Made by a program: the position numbers and the translations under genes. Below are positions 9,889-17,508 of a stretch of DNA of 64,000 nucleotides, one piece after another; the stretch's first letter is position 1; the number at the start of each line of letters is the position of its first letter. Source of the stretch: Bradyrhizobium algeriense (GTDB lineage: Bacteria; Pseudomonadota; Alphaproteobacteria; Rhizobiales; Xanthobacteraceae); assembly GCF_003062295.1 (NCBI RefSeq), contig NZ_PYCN01000027.1:28821-92820 (forward strand), given 5' to 3'. The notes under the pieces were generated by a model. It worked only from the letters and a program-made list of their open reading frames with translations, had not been told where the DNA came from and ran no database searches.

Positions 9889-10632
9889 CTAAACCACCAC
9901 TTCCCGCATCACTCTCCGACAATCCATCTCATACTCAAGATCGATCACCGGCGGCCGGGCAAAATGCCAGGTCAGCCCCGAACGCGCGGCGCCACGGCGA
10001 ACGAGCGCATCGGCAAAGACATGGTGGAAATCGTGGATGGTGTAGGTCTGCGTCGCCGTCGCATCCTTCCAGCCGAACCCGAATTCGCCCATGCGCCGCT
10101 CCATCACGCTGGCGACATAACGGACCTTCTCCGCAATGCCCTCGGGGCTGATGTCACGGTAGCGCACCGTGCGCTCCGCATAGCTCGCGTTGCCTTCCTG
10201 CGACTCGCCACTGCCTGCGATGACGAAGCTCGGCGTCGCGCTTTGGTTCGGCCGCGTGAATGAAAAAGCATAAAACGACGGCTCGGCCGGCGGATCGATC
10301 TCCGGACAGACATTGCTGCGCGCTACCGGATTGGTTTTGCCGTCATAGACGCCCCACTCCGCCAGCGTCTTGACGTAGTGCAGGTTGAAATTGCGGAATC
10401 CTTCGTCGGTGAAGGCGGCCGGTGAACGCAGCTCGCACGCACAGAACGACGTCAGCGGCCTTCCCGCCGCCTGAATGTATTTTGCGATCTGCGCAAAGCC
10501 CTCGGCCAGCGGCACCCATTTGTCGAACCGTACCCGTTCGATTTCATAGCCGGGATTGGCCGCTACCCCGCCGGAATACTGAAACACGGCCGGAATGAAG
10601 CGGTAGTTGCCGGCTGCAAAGTCGCTCGTCAT
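9889..10632 (-). CDS. CnbZ-like 2-amino-5-chloromuconate deaminase family protein
   Basis: A 247-residue protein that, from memory, matches the CnbZ family. Shared segments are YRFIPAVFQYSGGVA near the N-terminus, FCACELRSPAAF, NPVARSNVCPE, GSGESQEG, TATQTYTIHD and GLTWHFARPPV. CnbZ deaminates 2-amino-5-chloromuconate in chloronitrobenzene breakdown, and homologues are widespread in bacteria without that pathway. The start is supported by GGGGAG five bases upstream of ATG. The gene stands alone on its strand, convergent with the ABC operon, and no other aminomuconate-pathway gene is nearby, so the physiological substrate is open. The family call rests on recollection of the motif pattern. Confidence 0.65.
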   Translation of the reverse strand: MTSDFAAGNYRFIPAVFQYSGGVAANPGYEIERVRFDKWVPLAEGFAQIAKYIQAAGRPLTSFCACELRSPAAFTDEGFRNFNLHYVKTLAEWGVYDGKTNPVARSNVCPEIDPPAEPSFYAFSFTRPNQSATPSFVIAGSGESQEGNASYAERTVRYRDISPEGIAEKVRYVASVMERRMGEFGFGWKDATATQTYTIHDFHHVFADALVRRGAARSGLTWHFARPPVIDLEYEMDCRRVMREVVV

Positions 10633-10704
10633 GTTGGCTCCCCTGTTTCTTTCTTCCTAGCATGCATGATCCCGCGGCGTCGCCGGTCGCATGACTGCCG
10701 GTAC

Positions 10705-10739
10705 AAAAAAGCGGCGGCAGCGATTTCCGCTGCCGCCGC
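10705..10739 (-). terminator. Rho-independent terminator of the RND operon
   Basis: Read on the minus strand, a perfect 12-base stem (GCGGCGGCAGCG paired with CGCTGCCGCCGC, loop of five) is followed by six T. It lies 27 bases beyond the stop of the RND pump gene and before the CnbZ-like gene, so it should end the tetR-adaptor-pump transcript. Confidence 0.9.
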
Positions 10740-10765
10740 TCGCGATTATTCGCGGGCTTGAGAGC

Positions 10766-13700
10766 TCAGGTCGGCTTGAGCGCCGTCTTCCCGAGATCGA
10801 AATCGGCAATCTCCTTGGTCCGCTCCGAGTCGGCTCTGGCCTGGTGGTCGGTAGCGAGCCAGACATAAACCGCCGGAAGCACGAACAGCGTGAACAGCGT
10901 ACCGATCGACATGCCGGAGACCACGACGAGACCGATCGAGAAGCGGCTCGCCGCACCTGCCCCGGTCGCGGTCAATAGCGGAATCAAACCGGTGACCATC
11001 GCCGCCGTCGTCATCAGGATCGGACGCAGCCGGATGCGGGCCGCCATCTCGATCGCCGAACGCTTGTCGAGGCCTTCCTTGAGTTGCAATTCGTTAGCGA
11101 ACTCGACCATCAGGATGCCGTGCTTGGTGATGAGGCCGACCAGCGTCAACAACCCGACCTGGGTATAGATGTTGATGGTGGCCATGCCGAAGAACAGCGG
11201 GATCAGCGCACCGACGATCGCCATGGGAACGCTGATCATGATCACCAGCGGATCCCACAAGCTCTCGAACTGGGCCGCCAGCACCAGGAAGATGATGATC
11301 AGCGCGAAGCCGAAGGTGATCGCTAGCTGATTGCCTTCCTGCACATATTGGCGGGAATCGGCCAGATAATCGTGGCCGAAACCGGCGGGCAACTTTTTCG
11401 CCTCGCCCTCCAGGAAGTCTACCGCCTGCCCGACGGTCACGCCCGGCATCGGCACCGCCTGGAAGGTCGCGGAATTGAGCTGGTTGTAATGCGTCAGCGA
11501 GTTCGGATCGGTGGCGGTCTCGATCGACACGATGGTCGACAGCGGAACCAACTGCCCGGTGCTGGTCGGGACATAGTAACCGCCGAGCGATTCCGGCGAC
11601 AGCCGCATGCCGCGCGGCACCTGCGGAATCACCTGATAGGACCGTCCTTCGAGATTGAAGCGGTTGACGTAATTGCCGCCCAGCAGCGTCTGCAGCGTGG
11701 CACCGACCTGCGCCATGTTGATGCCGAGATCGCTGGCCTTGGAACGGTCGACGGAGACGCGCACCACCGGCTGATTGAAATCGAGGTCAGAGTCGGACAC
11801 GATGAACAAGCCGCTCTTGCGTGCAGCGTCCTTCAGCTTGGCCATCTGCTCGTAGACGGTCTGGAAGCCGGAGGTCGAGTTGATCACCATCTGCACCGGC
11901 AAACCGCCCGGCCCGCCCGGAAGCGGCGGCAGGTTGAACGCAAACGCCTGGACGCCTTCAATCTTGGCGATCTCCGCCTGCACCAGCGGCTTCAGCTTGA
12001 TCGAGGAACGCTCGCGCTCGTCCCACGGCTTCAACAGCATGCCGGCAATGCCGCCCTGCGGCCCGTTGATGCCGTTCAGGACGAAGCGCAGGTCGGTTTC
12101 GGGGAATTTGGCGAACGCCTTGTCGAGCTTCTCGCCGTAGAAGTCGACATAATCGATGTTGGCGTATTTCGGCGCCTTGGTCACCGAGAACACGATGCCC
12201 TGATCCTCTTCGGGAGCGAGCTCCTTGGCCGTGTTCATATAGAGGAATCCCACCAGGCCGAGGATCGTCAGCGCGAACACGCCGGTGATCGGACGATAGT
12301 CGAGCGAGCGGTCGAGCTGACGGCCGTACCAGCGCGTCATCGCGCCGAACACGCGGTTCACGAGCCTGGCGAACCGCCCCTCGTCGGCACTCTTCAATAA
12401 GACCGAGCACATCATCGGCGACAGCGTCAGCGCGATCACGCCCGATACGATCACCGAGCCCGCCAGCGTGAAGGCGAATTCGCGGAACAGCGAACCAGTC
12501 AGGCCGCCGAGGAAGCCGATCGGCGCGTACACGGCAGCGAGTGTAATCGTCATCGAGATCACGGGGCCGACGATTTCGCGCGCGCCCTGCAGTGACGCCT
12601 GCACCGGCGTTTTTCCTTCCTCCAGATGGCGATGGATGTTCTCCACCACCACGATGGCGTCGTCGACCACGAGTCCGATCGCCAGCACCATCGCCAGCAA
12701 CGTCAGCAGGTTGAAAGTGAAACCCATCATCAGCATCAGGCTGCAGACGCCGATCAGCGACAGCGGAATCGTGACCACGGGGATGATGACGGAGCGGAAC
12801 GAGGCCAGGAACAGGAAGATCACGACTACGACGATCAACACGGCCTCGATCAGCGTGTTCTTCACCTCGTCGATCGATGACTGAATGAACTTGGTGGAAT
12901 CGTAAGCCACCTTCATCTTCATCGATGGCGGCAGGTTGCGTTCGAGCTCCGGAAACAGCGCGCGCACGCCCTTGACCAGCGTCAGCGGGTTGCCTTGCGG
13001 CGTCGCCTGCACGCCGATGAAGATCGCGCGCTCGCCGCTGAACGCGACGCTCGCATCCGAGCTTTGGGCGGCAAGTTCGACGGTTGCAATATCCTCGATC
13101 CGCACGAAGCCGCCGTCCTTGGACTTGACGATCATCTTCTTGAACTGCTCGAGGTTCCGCAGGTCGGTGTTGGTCTGAATGTTCGAGACAATGAAATAGC
13201 CCTTGGACTGACCTGCCGCGGCCTGGAAGTTGTTGGCGGCGATCGCCGCCGAGACGTCGCTTGGCGATACGCCGCGGCCTGCCATCCGCACTGGATCGAG
13301 CCACAGCCGCATCGCAAACGTTTGCCCGCCGAGAATGTCTGCCGACGCCACGCCGTCGACCGTCGACAATACGGGCTGGACGACGCGCGTGAGGTAGTCC
13401 GAGATCGCAGACCCCGAGAGCTCGTCGCTGGAGAATCCGAGATACATCACGGCCGTGGTCTGGCCGGTCGTCTTGGTCACGATCGGGTCGTTCGATTCCT
13501 TCGGGATCAGGTATCTGACCGAGTTCACCTTGGCGAGAACTTCGGTGAGCGCCTGGTTCGGATCGAAGTTCAGCTTGACGTAGACCTGGATCGTGCTGGT
13601 GCCCTGCACGGACGAGGAGGTGATGTAGTCGACGCCCTCGGCGGAGGCGACCGCCTGCTCGATCGGCGTGGTGATGAAACCCTGAATCAGGTTGGCCGAC

Positions 13701-13861
13701 GCGCCGGGATAGACGGTGGTGACATTGACCACCGTGTTCGACAGTTTCGGATATTGCCGGATCGGCAATACGCTGGCGGCCCGCAGACCAATCAGCAGGA
13801 TCAGCAGGCTGACGACGACCGACAGGACCGGACGCTTGATGAAAATATCGGTTAAGGCCAT
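10766..13861 (-). CDS. RND efflux pump, inner-membrane permease (AcrB/MexB class)
   Basis: A 1031-residue proton-driven exporter of the HAE1 type. The N-terminus IFIKRPVLSVVVSLL is the standard first helix. The charged residues of helix 4 are present as Asp400-Asp401 in GLVVDDAIVVVENIHRH, and the partner Lys lies in GLITKHGILMVEF in the C-terminal half. Length is normal for the family. It assembles with the adaptor encoded 106 bases upstream and with an outer-membrane channel not encoded here, to expel drugs or other amphiphiles. Transcription comes from the tetR promoter region on the right. A 20-base palindrome precedes it and a strong terminator follows. Confidence 0.95.
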   Translation of the reverse strand: MALTDIFIKRPVLSVVVSLLILLIGLRAASVLPIRQYPKLSNTVVNVTTVYPGASANLIQGFITTPIEQAVASAEGVDYITSSSVQGTSTIQVYVKLNFDPNQALTEVLAKVNSVRYLIPKESNDPIVTKTTGQTTAVMYLGFSSDELSGSAISDYLTRVVQPVLSTVDGVASADILGGQTFAMRLWLDPVRMAGRGVSPSDVSAAIAANNFQAAAGQSKGYFIVSNIQTNTDLRNLEQFKKMIVKSKDGGFVRIEDIATVELAAQSSDASVAFSGERAIFIGVQATPQGNPLTLVKGVRALFPELERNLPPSMKMKVAYDSTKFIQSSIDEVKNTLIEAVLIVVVVIFLFLASFRSVIIPVVTIPLSLIGVCSLMLMMGFTFNLLTLLAMVLAIGLVVDDAIVVVENIHRHLEEGKTPVQASLQGAREIVGPVISMTITLAAVYAPIGFLGGLTGSLFREFAFTLAGSVIVSGVIALTLSPMMCSVLLKSADEGRFARLVNRVFGAMTRWYGRQLDRSLDYRPITGVFALTILGLVGFLYMNTAKELAPEEDQGIVFSVTKAPKYANIDYVDFYGEKLDKAFAKFPETDLRFVLNGINGPQGGIAGMLLKPWDERERSSIKLKPLVQAEIAKIEGVQAFAFNLPPLPGGPGGLPVQMVINSTSGFQTVYEQMAKLKDAARKSGLFIVSDSDLDFNQPVVRVSVDRSKASDLGINMAQVGATLQTLLGGNYVNRFNLEGRSYQVIPQVPRGMRLSPESLGGYYVPTSTGQLVPLSTIVSIETATDPNSLTHYNQLNSATFQAVPMPGVTVGQAVDFLEGEAKKLPAGFGHDYLADSRQYVQEGNQLAITFGFALIIIFLVLAAQFESLWDPLVIMISVPMAIVGALIPLFFGMATINIYTQVGLLTLVGLITKHGILMVEFANELQLKEGLDKRSAIEMAARIRLRPILMTTAAMVTGLIPLLTATGAGAASRFSIGLVVVSGMSIGTLFTLFVLPAVYVWLATDHQARADSERTKEIADFDLGKTALKPT

Positions 13862-13938
13862 CGCAAAATTATCCCGCTGAGTTCAGCATTTTTCCGGGCA
13901 CGGCCTCATCTCAAGGACCGTTGCCCGCCTTGTCATCA

Positions 13939-13958
13939 GCGCGGCCCGCGGGCCGCGC
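13939..13958. repeat. Perfect 20-base GC palindrome between adaptor and pump genes
   Basis: GCGCGGCCCGCGGGCCGCGC is fully self-complementary and lies in the 106-base gap between the adaptor stop and the pump start. It lacks a following T-run, so it is not a classical terminator, but in RNA it could pause polymerase or block exonuclease and set the adaptor:pump ratio. Confidence 0.7.
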
Positions 13959-13967
13959 GATCGTCAG

Positions 13968-15161
13968 TTAGTAGCGTGGCGGCTTCGCCGGTATCGGCGG
14001 CACCGGCTCGTTCGAGACCGTCACGGCCGATCCCGATTGCAGCTTGAGCTGGCCGAGGGCTACGACACGGTCGCCGTCCTTCAATCCTTTCAGGATTTCA
14101 GCACGTCCCTCGATGCGGTTGCCGGTCTGCACGAAGGTACGCGTGACGATGAGGCTGGTCTTGCCGTCCTCTTCCTTTTTCTCGCTGAGGAGGTAGACCG
14201 AATCGCCATAGAGCGTGTAGTCGACCGCGGTTTCGGGCACGGTGATAACCGGCGGCTTGTTGGGCAGCACCACGGTGGTGGTCACGAACATGCCGGGCTT
14301 GAGGATCTTCTCCGGGTTCTGGATCGTCGCCTGCACGCGGATGTTGCGCGTCTCGATGGCGATCTGCGGCTCGATGGTGGTGATCTTGCCCTCGAAGGTG
14401 CGGCCCGGATAGGCGTCGACCGCGATACGAACGATCTGGCCGACCTTGAGCTGGCCGGAATCCTTTTCCGTCACGGTGAAGTTCGCATACAGCGCCGACA
14501 GATCGGTCAGCGAGACGATCTGCGTGCCGGCGGTCAGATATTGTCCAACCTCGACCTTGCGAACGCCGAGTTCGCCATCGAACGGCGCCCGCACCAGCTT
14601 CTGCGAGATAATGGCTTCCGTCTTGGCGATGCCGGCGCTGGCCTGATCGAACGCAGCCTGCGCCGTATCCACCGTCGCCTGCGGTCCGACCTGCCGCTCG
14701 GCCAATTGCTTGGCGCGATCCAGCGATATCTGCGCCACGCGCTGCTGGGCCTTGAAGTTGGCAAGGTCGCCCTGCTCCGGACCGTCGAACAGCTGAACCA
14801 GCGGCGTGCCCGCCTTCACGCTGGCGCCTGCCGTGAACTGAATGTCGGTGATGCGGCCGTTGACATCGGAAGTCACGTTGACCTGATGCACGGCGGCGAG
14901 ATCGCCGACCGCGGTCAGGAGATTCGGAATGGTCTCGGACTTCGCCGTGGCAACGTTGACGCTCACCGGCGGCGGCTTGTTGTTCGCGAAGAACTGCGCG
15001 ATCATCTTGCCGCGGAAATAGTTGAACCAGACCAGGCCCCCGACCAGCAGGGCCAGCAGCGTCCCCACAACGATGAACCAGCGCACCAGCCGGACCGGCC
15101 GCTTGTGCGGCTTGTCGGTAATCGGCTTGCCCGAAATTTTGGGTTCAGTCACGATATTCAT
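13968..15161 (-). CDS. RND efflux periplasmic adaptor (membrane fusion protein)
   Basis: A 397-residue adaptor with one N-terminal membrane helix (WFIVVGTLLALLVGGLVWF), a lipoyl-like hairpin (SDVNGRITDIQFTAGASVKAG and RAPFDGELGVRKVEVGQYL) flanking a short helical hairpin, then beta-barrel segments. It links the RND pump to an outer-membrane channel across the periplasm. The frame extends to a GTG at 15170, but the ATG at 15161 has AGAAAG at good distance and lies one base after the tetR stop, so 15161 is preferred. It is the middle gene of the tetR-adaptor-pump operon. Confidence 0.9.
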   Translation of the reverse strand: MNIVTEPKISGKPITDKPHKRPVRLVRWFIVVGTLLALLVGGLVWFNYFRGKMIAQFFANNKPPPVSVNVATAKSETIPNLLTAVGDLAAVHQVNVTSDVNGRITDIQFTAGASVKAGTPLVQLFDGPEQGDLANFKAQQRVAQISLDRAKQLAERQVGPQATVDTAQAAFDQASAGIAKTEAIISQKLVRAPFDGELGVRKVEVGQYLTAGTQIVSLTDLSALYANFTVTEKDSGQLKVGQIVRIAVDAYPGRTFEGKITTIEPQIAIETRNIRVQATIQNPEKILKPGMFVTTTVVLPNKPPVITVPETAVDYTLYGDSVYLLSEKKEEDGKTSLIVTRTFVQTGNRIEGRAEILKGLKDGDRVVALGQLKLQSGSAVTVSNEPVPPIPAKPPRY

Positions 15162-15162
15162 G

Positions 15163-15864
15163 TCATGCACTTTCTGCAGTTACCGATTGTCCCGAATTCG
15201 GTGACAGCTCGCCGTCCAGATGAGAAGCAATTGCGGCCTCGGTAAGTCCGATGCCGCGCAGGATGAATTGACACAGCTGCCGCTCCAGATCCGCGGCGTT
15301 GCCGTAGGAAAGACAAGGCACGGCGGGAAGCCGCGAGAGCGCCGCCATCAGCACGGTGTGGTGGGCGAACCAGAACAGGTTGAGCGGATCGCTGCCGATC
15401 CGCGACGCGTCGCCAGCCGCTACAGCGCTTTCGATCGATGCTCTAAATACCGGCCCGATCAGGCCGCCGATCTTGTCGTAGAGCAGACGCGCGAACTCGC
15501 CATCGTCGAGATGGCTCGTCGTCATCAGCCGCAGCCGCTGCGCTTCCTCCTGGTCCGAACCGTCGGATACTTCCATGAAATGGCCGACCATGCCCTTGAC
15601 CAGTTCGACCAGTGTGGCAGTTGAAGGCTCCTGGTCGAGCAGATGCGCGAAGTCCGGATCGGCCTCGCACTCCTCGGCGAGGATCTCGGCGTACAGCGCA
15701 GCCTTGGACGGGAAGTGCTTGAACAACAGCCCTTCCGAAATGGCAGCGGCCGCCGCCACGCTCTTGGTCGTGGTGCCGGCAAAGCCGTTACGGGCAAAGC
15801 ATCGCTTGGCGGCGCTCAAGATCAATTGGCGCCGCAAGTCACTGGTCATGCGCAGGCTAGACAT
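15163..15864 (-). CDS. TetR/AcrR family repressor of the RND operon
   Basis: About 233 residues with an N-terminal TetR DNA-binding domain (LILSAAKRCFARNGFAGTTT, then EGLLFKHFPSKAALYAEIL) and a helical ligand-binding C-terminal part. The frame opens at a GTG at 15882, but that codon lies inside the operator-like palindrome; ATG codons at 15864 and 15849 are more likely starts. As the first gene of the pump operon it probably represses its own transcription and that of the pump until an effector binds. A P450 gene lies divergently about 300 bases away and could share this control. Confidence 0.88.
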   Translation of the reverse strand: MSSLRMTSDLRRQLILSAAKRCFARNGFAGTTTKSVAAAAAISEGLLFKHFPSKAALYAEILAEECEADPDFAHLLDQEPSTATLVELVKGMVGHFMEVSDGSDQEEAQRLRLMTTSHLDDGEFARLLYDKIGGLIGPVFRASIESAVAAGDASRIGSDPLNLFWFAHHTVLMAALSRLPAVPCLSYGNAADLERQLCQFILRGIGLTEAAIASHLDGELSPNSGQSVTAESA

Positions 15865-15870
15865 GCGGGC

Positions 15871-15886
15871 GTGAGTAATCACTCAC
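15871..15886. promoter_or_regulatory. Operator-like palindrome upstream of tetR
   Basis: GTGAGTAATCACTCAC is a perfect inverted repeat (GTGAGT, 4-base spacer, ACTCAC) seven bases upstream of the preferred tetR start. Size and place fit a TetR-family operator acting by autorepression. Confidence 0.6.
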
Positions 15887-16168
15887 CTTGACGAAGTCAA
15901 GGATCTATTGCAGCGCACCAAGCGGATTCTGTCGCGGGGTGGCGTCAAAGACACAGCTTCATCCTCTTGTTTGAGCACGCCTTTCCAAGAATCCGGCGCT
16001 CACCTTGCCGGTTCATCCCGGATCGGCCGCAACCCGAACGCGCCGCTGATGGTGCGCGGCTGGAAGCTGCGCACCGGCTTGACGCCTCGGGTACGGCATT
16101 TAAGATAGTTGCAAATGCGACTAATTTGTCGGTCGCTTACTTAATCTTCCCGGGGAGTATGGCGGGCC
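15887..16168. other. Non-coding region between tetR and the P450 gene
   Basis: No gene is apparent. The part next to the P450 gene is AT-richer (around 16100-16150) and contains TTGCAAATGCGACTAATTTG, which loosely resembles an iron-regulator box but is too imperfect to call. A GGGGAG Shine-Dalgarno sits about 11 bases before the P450 ATG. Promoters for both divergent units must lie here. Confidence 0.5.
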
Positions 16169-17389
16169 ATGAATTCGGATGCGCGCGAACTGGCGGCCAC
16201 CTTCGACCTCGAAAAGCTGACGCCGGAGTTCTATGCCAACCCCTACCCGACCTATCGCGCGCTGCGTGAGACCGATCCGGTCAAGCGGCTACCGAACGGC
16301 TCGTATTTCCTGACCCGCTACGACGACCTGGTTGCGGCCTACAAGAACACCAAAGCTTTCTCATCGGACAAGAAGAAGGAGTTCTCGCCGAAATACGGTG
16401 CCTCCCTGCTCTACGAGCACCACACCACGAGCCTCGTCTTCAACGATCCCCCCGCCCATACCCGCGTCCGCCGCCTGATCATGGGTGCGCTCTCGCCGCG
16501 CGCGATCGCCGGCATGGAGCCCGATCTGATCCGGCTGGTCGACCGTCTCCTCGACGCCATTGCCGCCAAGGGCAAGGTGGACCTGATCGACGATTTCGCC
16601 GCCGCGATCCCGATCGAAGTTATCGGCAATCTGCTCGACGTCCCGCAAGACGAGCGCGAGCCCTTGCGCGACTGGTCCCTGGCCATCCTCGGCGCGCTGG
16701 AGCCGGTGATCGGCCCGGACGCGTTCGCCCGCGGCAACAAGGCGGTGGGAGACTTCCTGTCGTACCTCGAAGGGCTGGTGGCCCGGCGGCGGGCCAAGCC
16801 CGGCAATCCCGACCGCGACGTGCTGACCCGGCTCATCCAGGGCGAAGACAATGGCGAGCGGCTGACCGAAAAGGAGCTGCTGCACAATTGCATCTTCCTG
16901 CTCAATGCCGGCCATGAGACCACCACCAATCTGATCGGCAACGGGCTGGTGGCATTGTCGAACCACGCCGGCGAGAAACGGCGGCTGATCGAGAACCCTT
17001 CGCTGATCAAGACCGCGGTCGAGGAAATGCTGCGGTTCGAAAGCTCCAACCAGCTTGGCAACCGCATGACGGTCGAGCCGTTTGAACTCGGCGGCATCGC
17101 GATGCCGCCGGGCACGCCGGTGACGCTGTGCATCGGCGCCGCCAACCGCGATCCCGCGCAATTCGCCGATCCCGAACGTTTCGACATTGGCCGTTCGCCG
17201 AACCGGCATCTGGCCTTCGGCACCGGCGCGCATCAATGCGCCGGAATGGCGCTGGCGCGGCTCGAGGGCGCCATCGCGATCTCGCGCTTCCTCGCGCGCT
17301 TTCCGGATTATGCACTCGCCGGCGAACCGGTCCGTGGCGGCCGGGTGCGCTTTCGCGGCTTTCTCAGCGTGCCTTGTACGGTCGGCTAG
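16169..17389 (+). CDS. Cytochrome P450
   Basis: A 406-residue soluble bacterial P450. The haem-binding loop is HLAFGTGAHQCAG with the axial Cys at 357. The oxygen-activating I-helix motif is AGHETT (247-252) and the K-helix ExxR is Glu286-Met-Leu-Arg289. It monooxygenates a hydrophobic substrate using electrons from a ferredoxin. No ferredoxin gene is adjacent, but a ferredoxin-reductase-type flavoprotein lies 20 kb away (36373-37593). A GGGGAG site supports the start. It is divergent from the tetR-RND operon, and no other catabolic gene lies beside it, so the substrate cannot be inferred. Confidence 0.93.
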   Translation: MNSDARELAATFDLEKLTPEFYANPYPTYRALRETDPVKRLPNGSYFLTRYDDLVAAYKNTKAFSSDKKKEFSPKYGASLLYEHHTTSLVFNDPPAHTRVRRLIMGALSPRAIAGMEPDLIRLVDRLLDAIAAKGKVDLIDDFAAAIPIEVIGNLLDVPQDEREPLRDWSLAILGALEPVIGPDAFARGNKAVGDFLSYLEGLVARRRAKPGNPDRDVLTRLIQGEDNGERLTEKELLHNCIFLLNAGHETTTNLIGNGLVALSNHAGEKRRLIENPSLIKTAVEEMLRFESSNQLGNRMTVEPFELGGIAMPPGTPVTLCIGAANRDPAQFADPERFDIGRSPNRHLAFGTGAHQCAGMALARLEGAIAISRFLARFPDYALAGEPVRGGRVRFRGFLSVPCTVG

Positions 17390-17508
17390 CGCCGCAGACG
17401 AACTGCACCTGCGTCGCAACACCGCAATGCAAATCAAAACAAAAGAGAACGATTTCTGCGCTTGCGCGTTGGCATTTCCGGGCGACGAAGCATGAGGGAG
17501 TTGAGATC

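Noticed and set aside
16109..16130. Iron-regulator (Fur/Irr-like) box before the P450 gene
   Set aside because: TTGCAAATGCGACTAATTTG is only loosely palindromic and I have no reliable consensus match.
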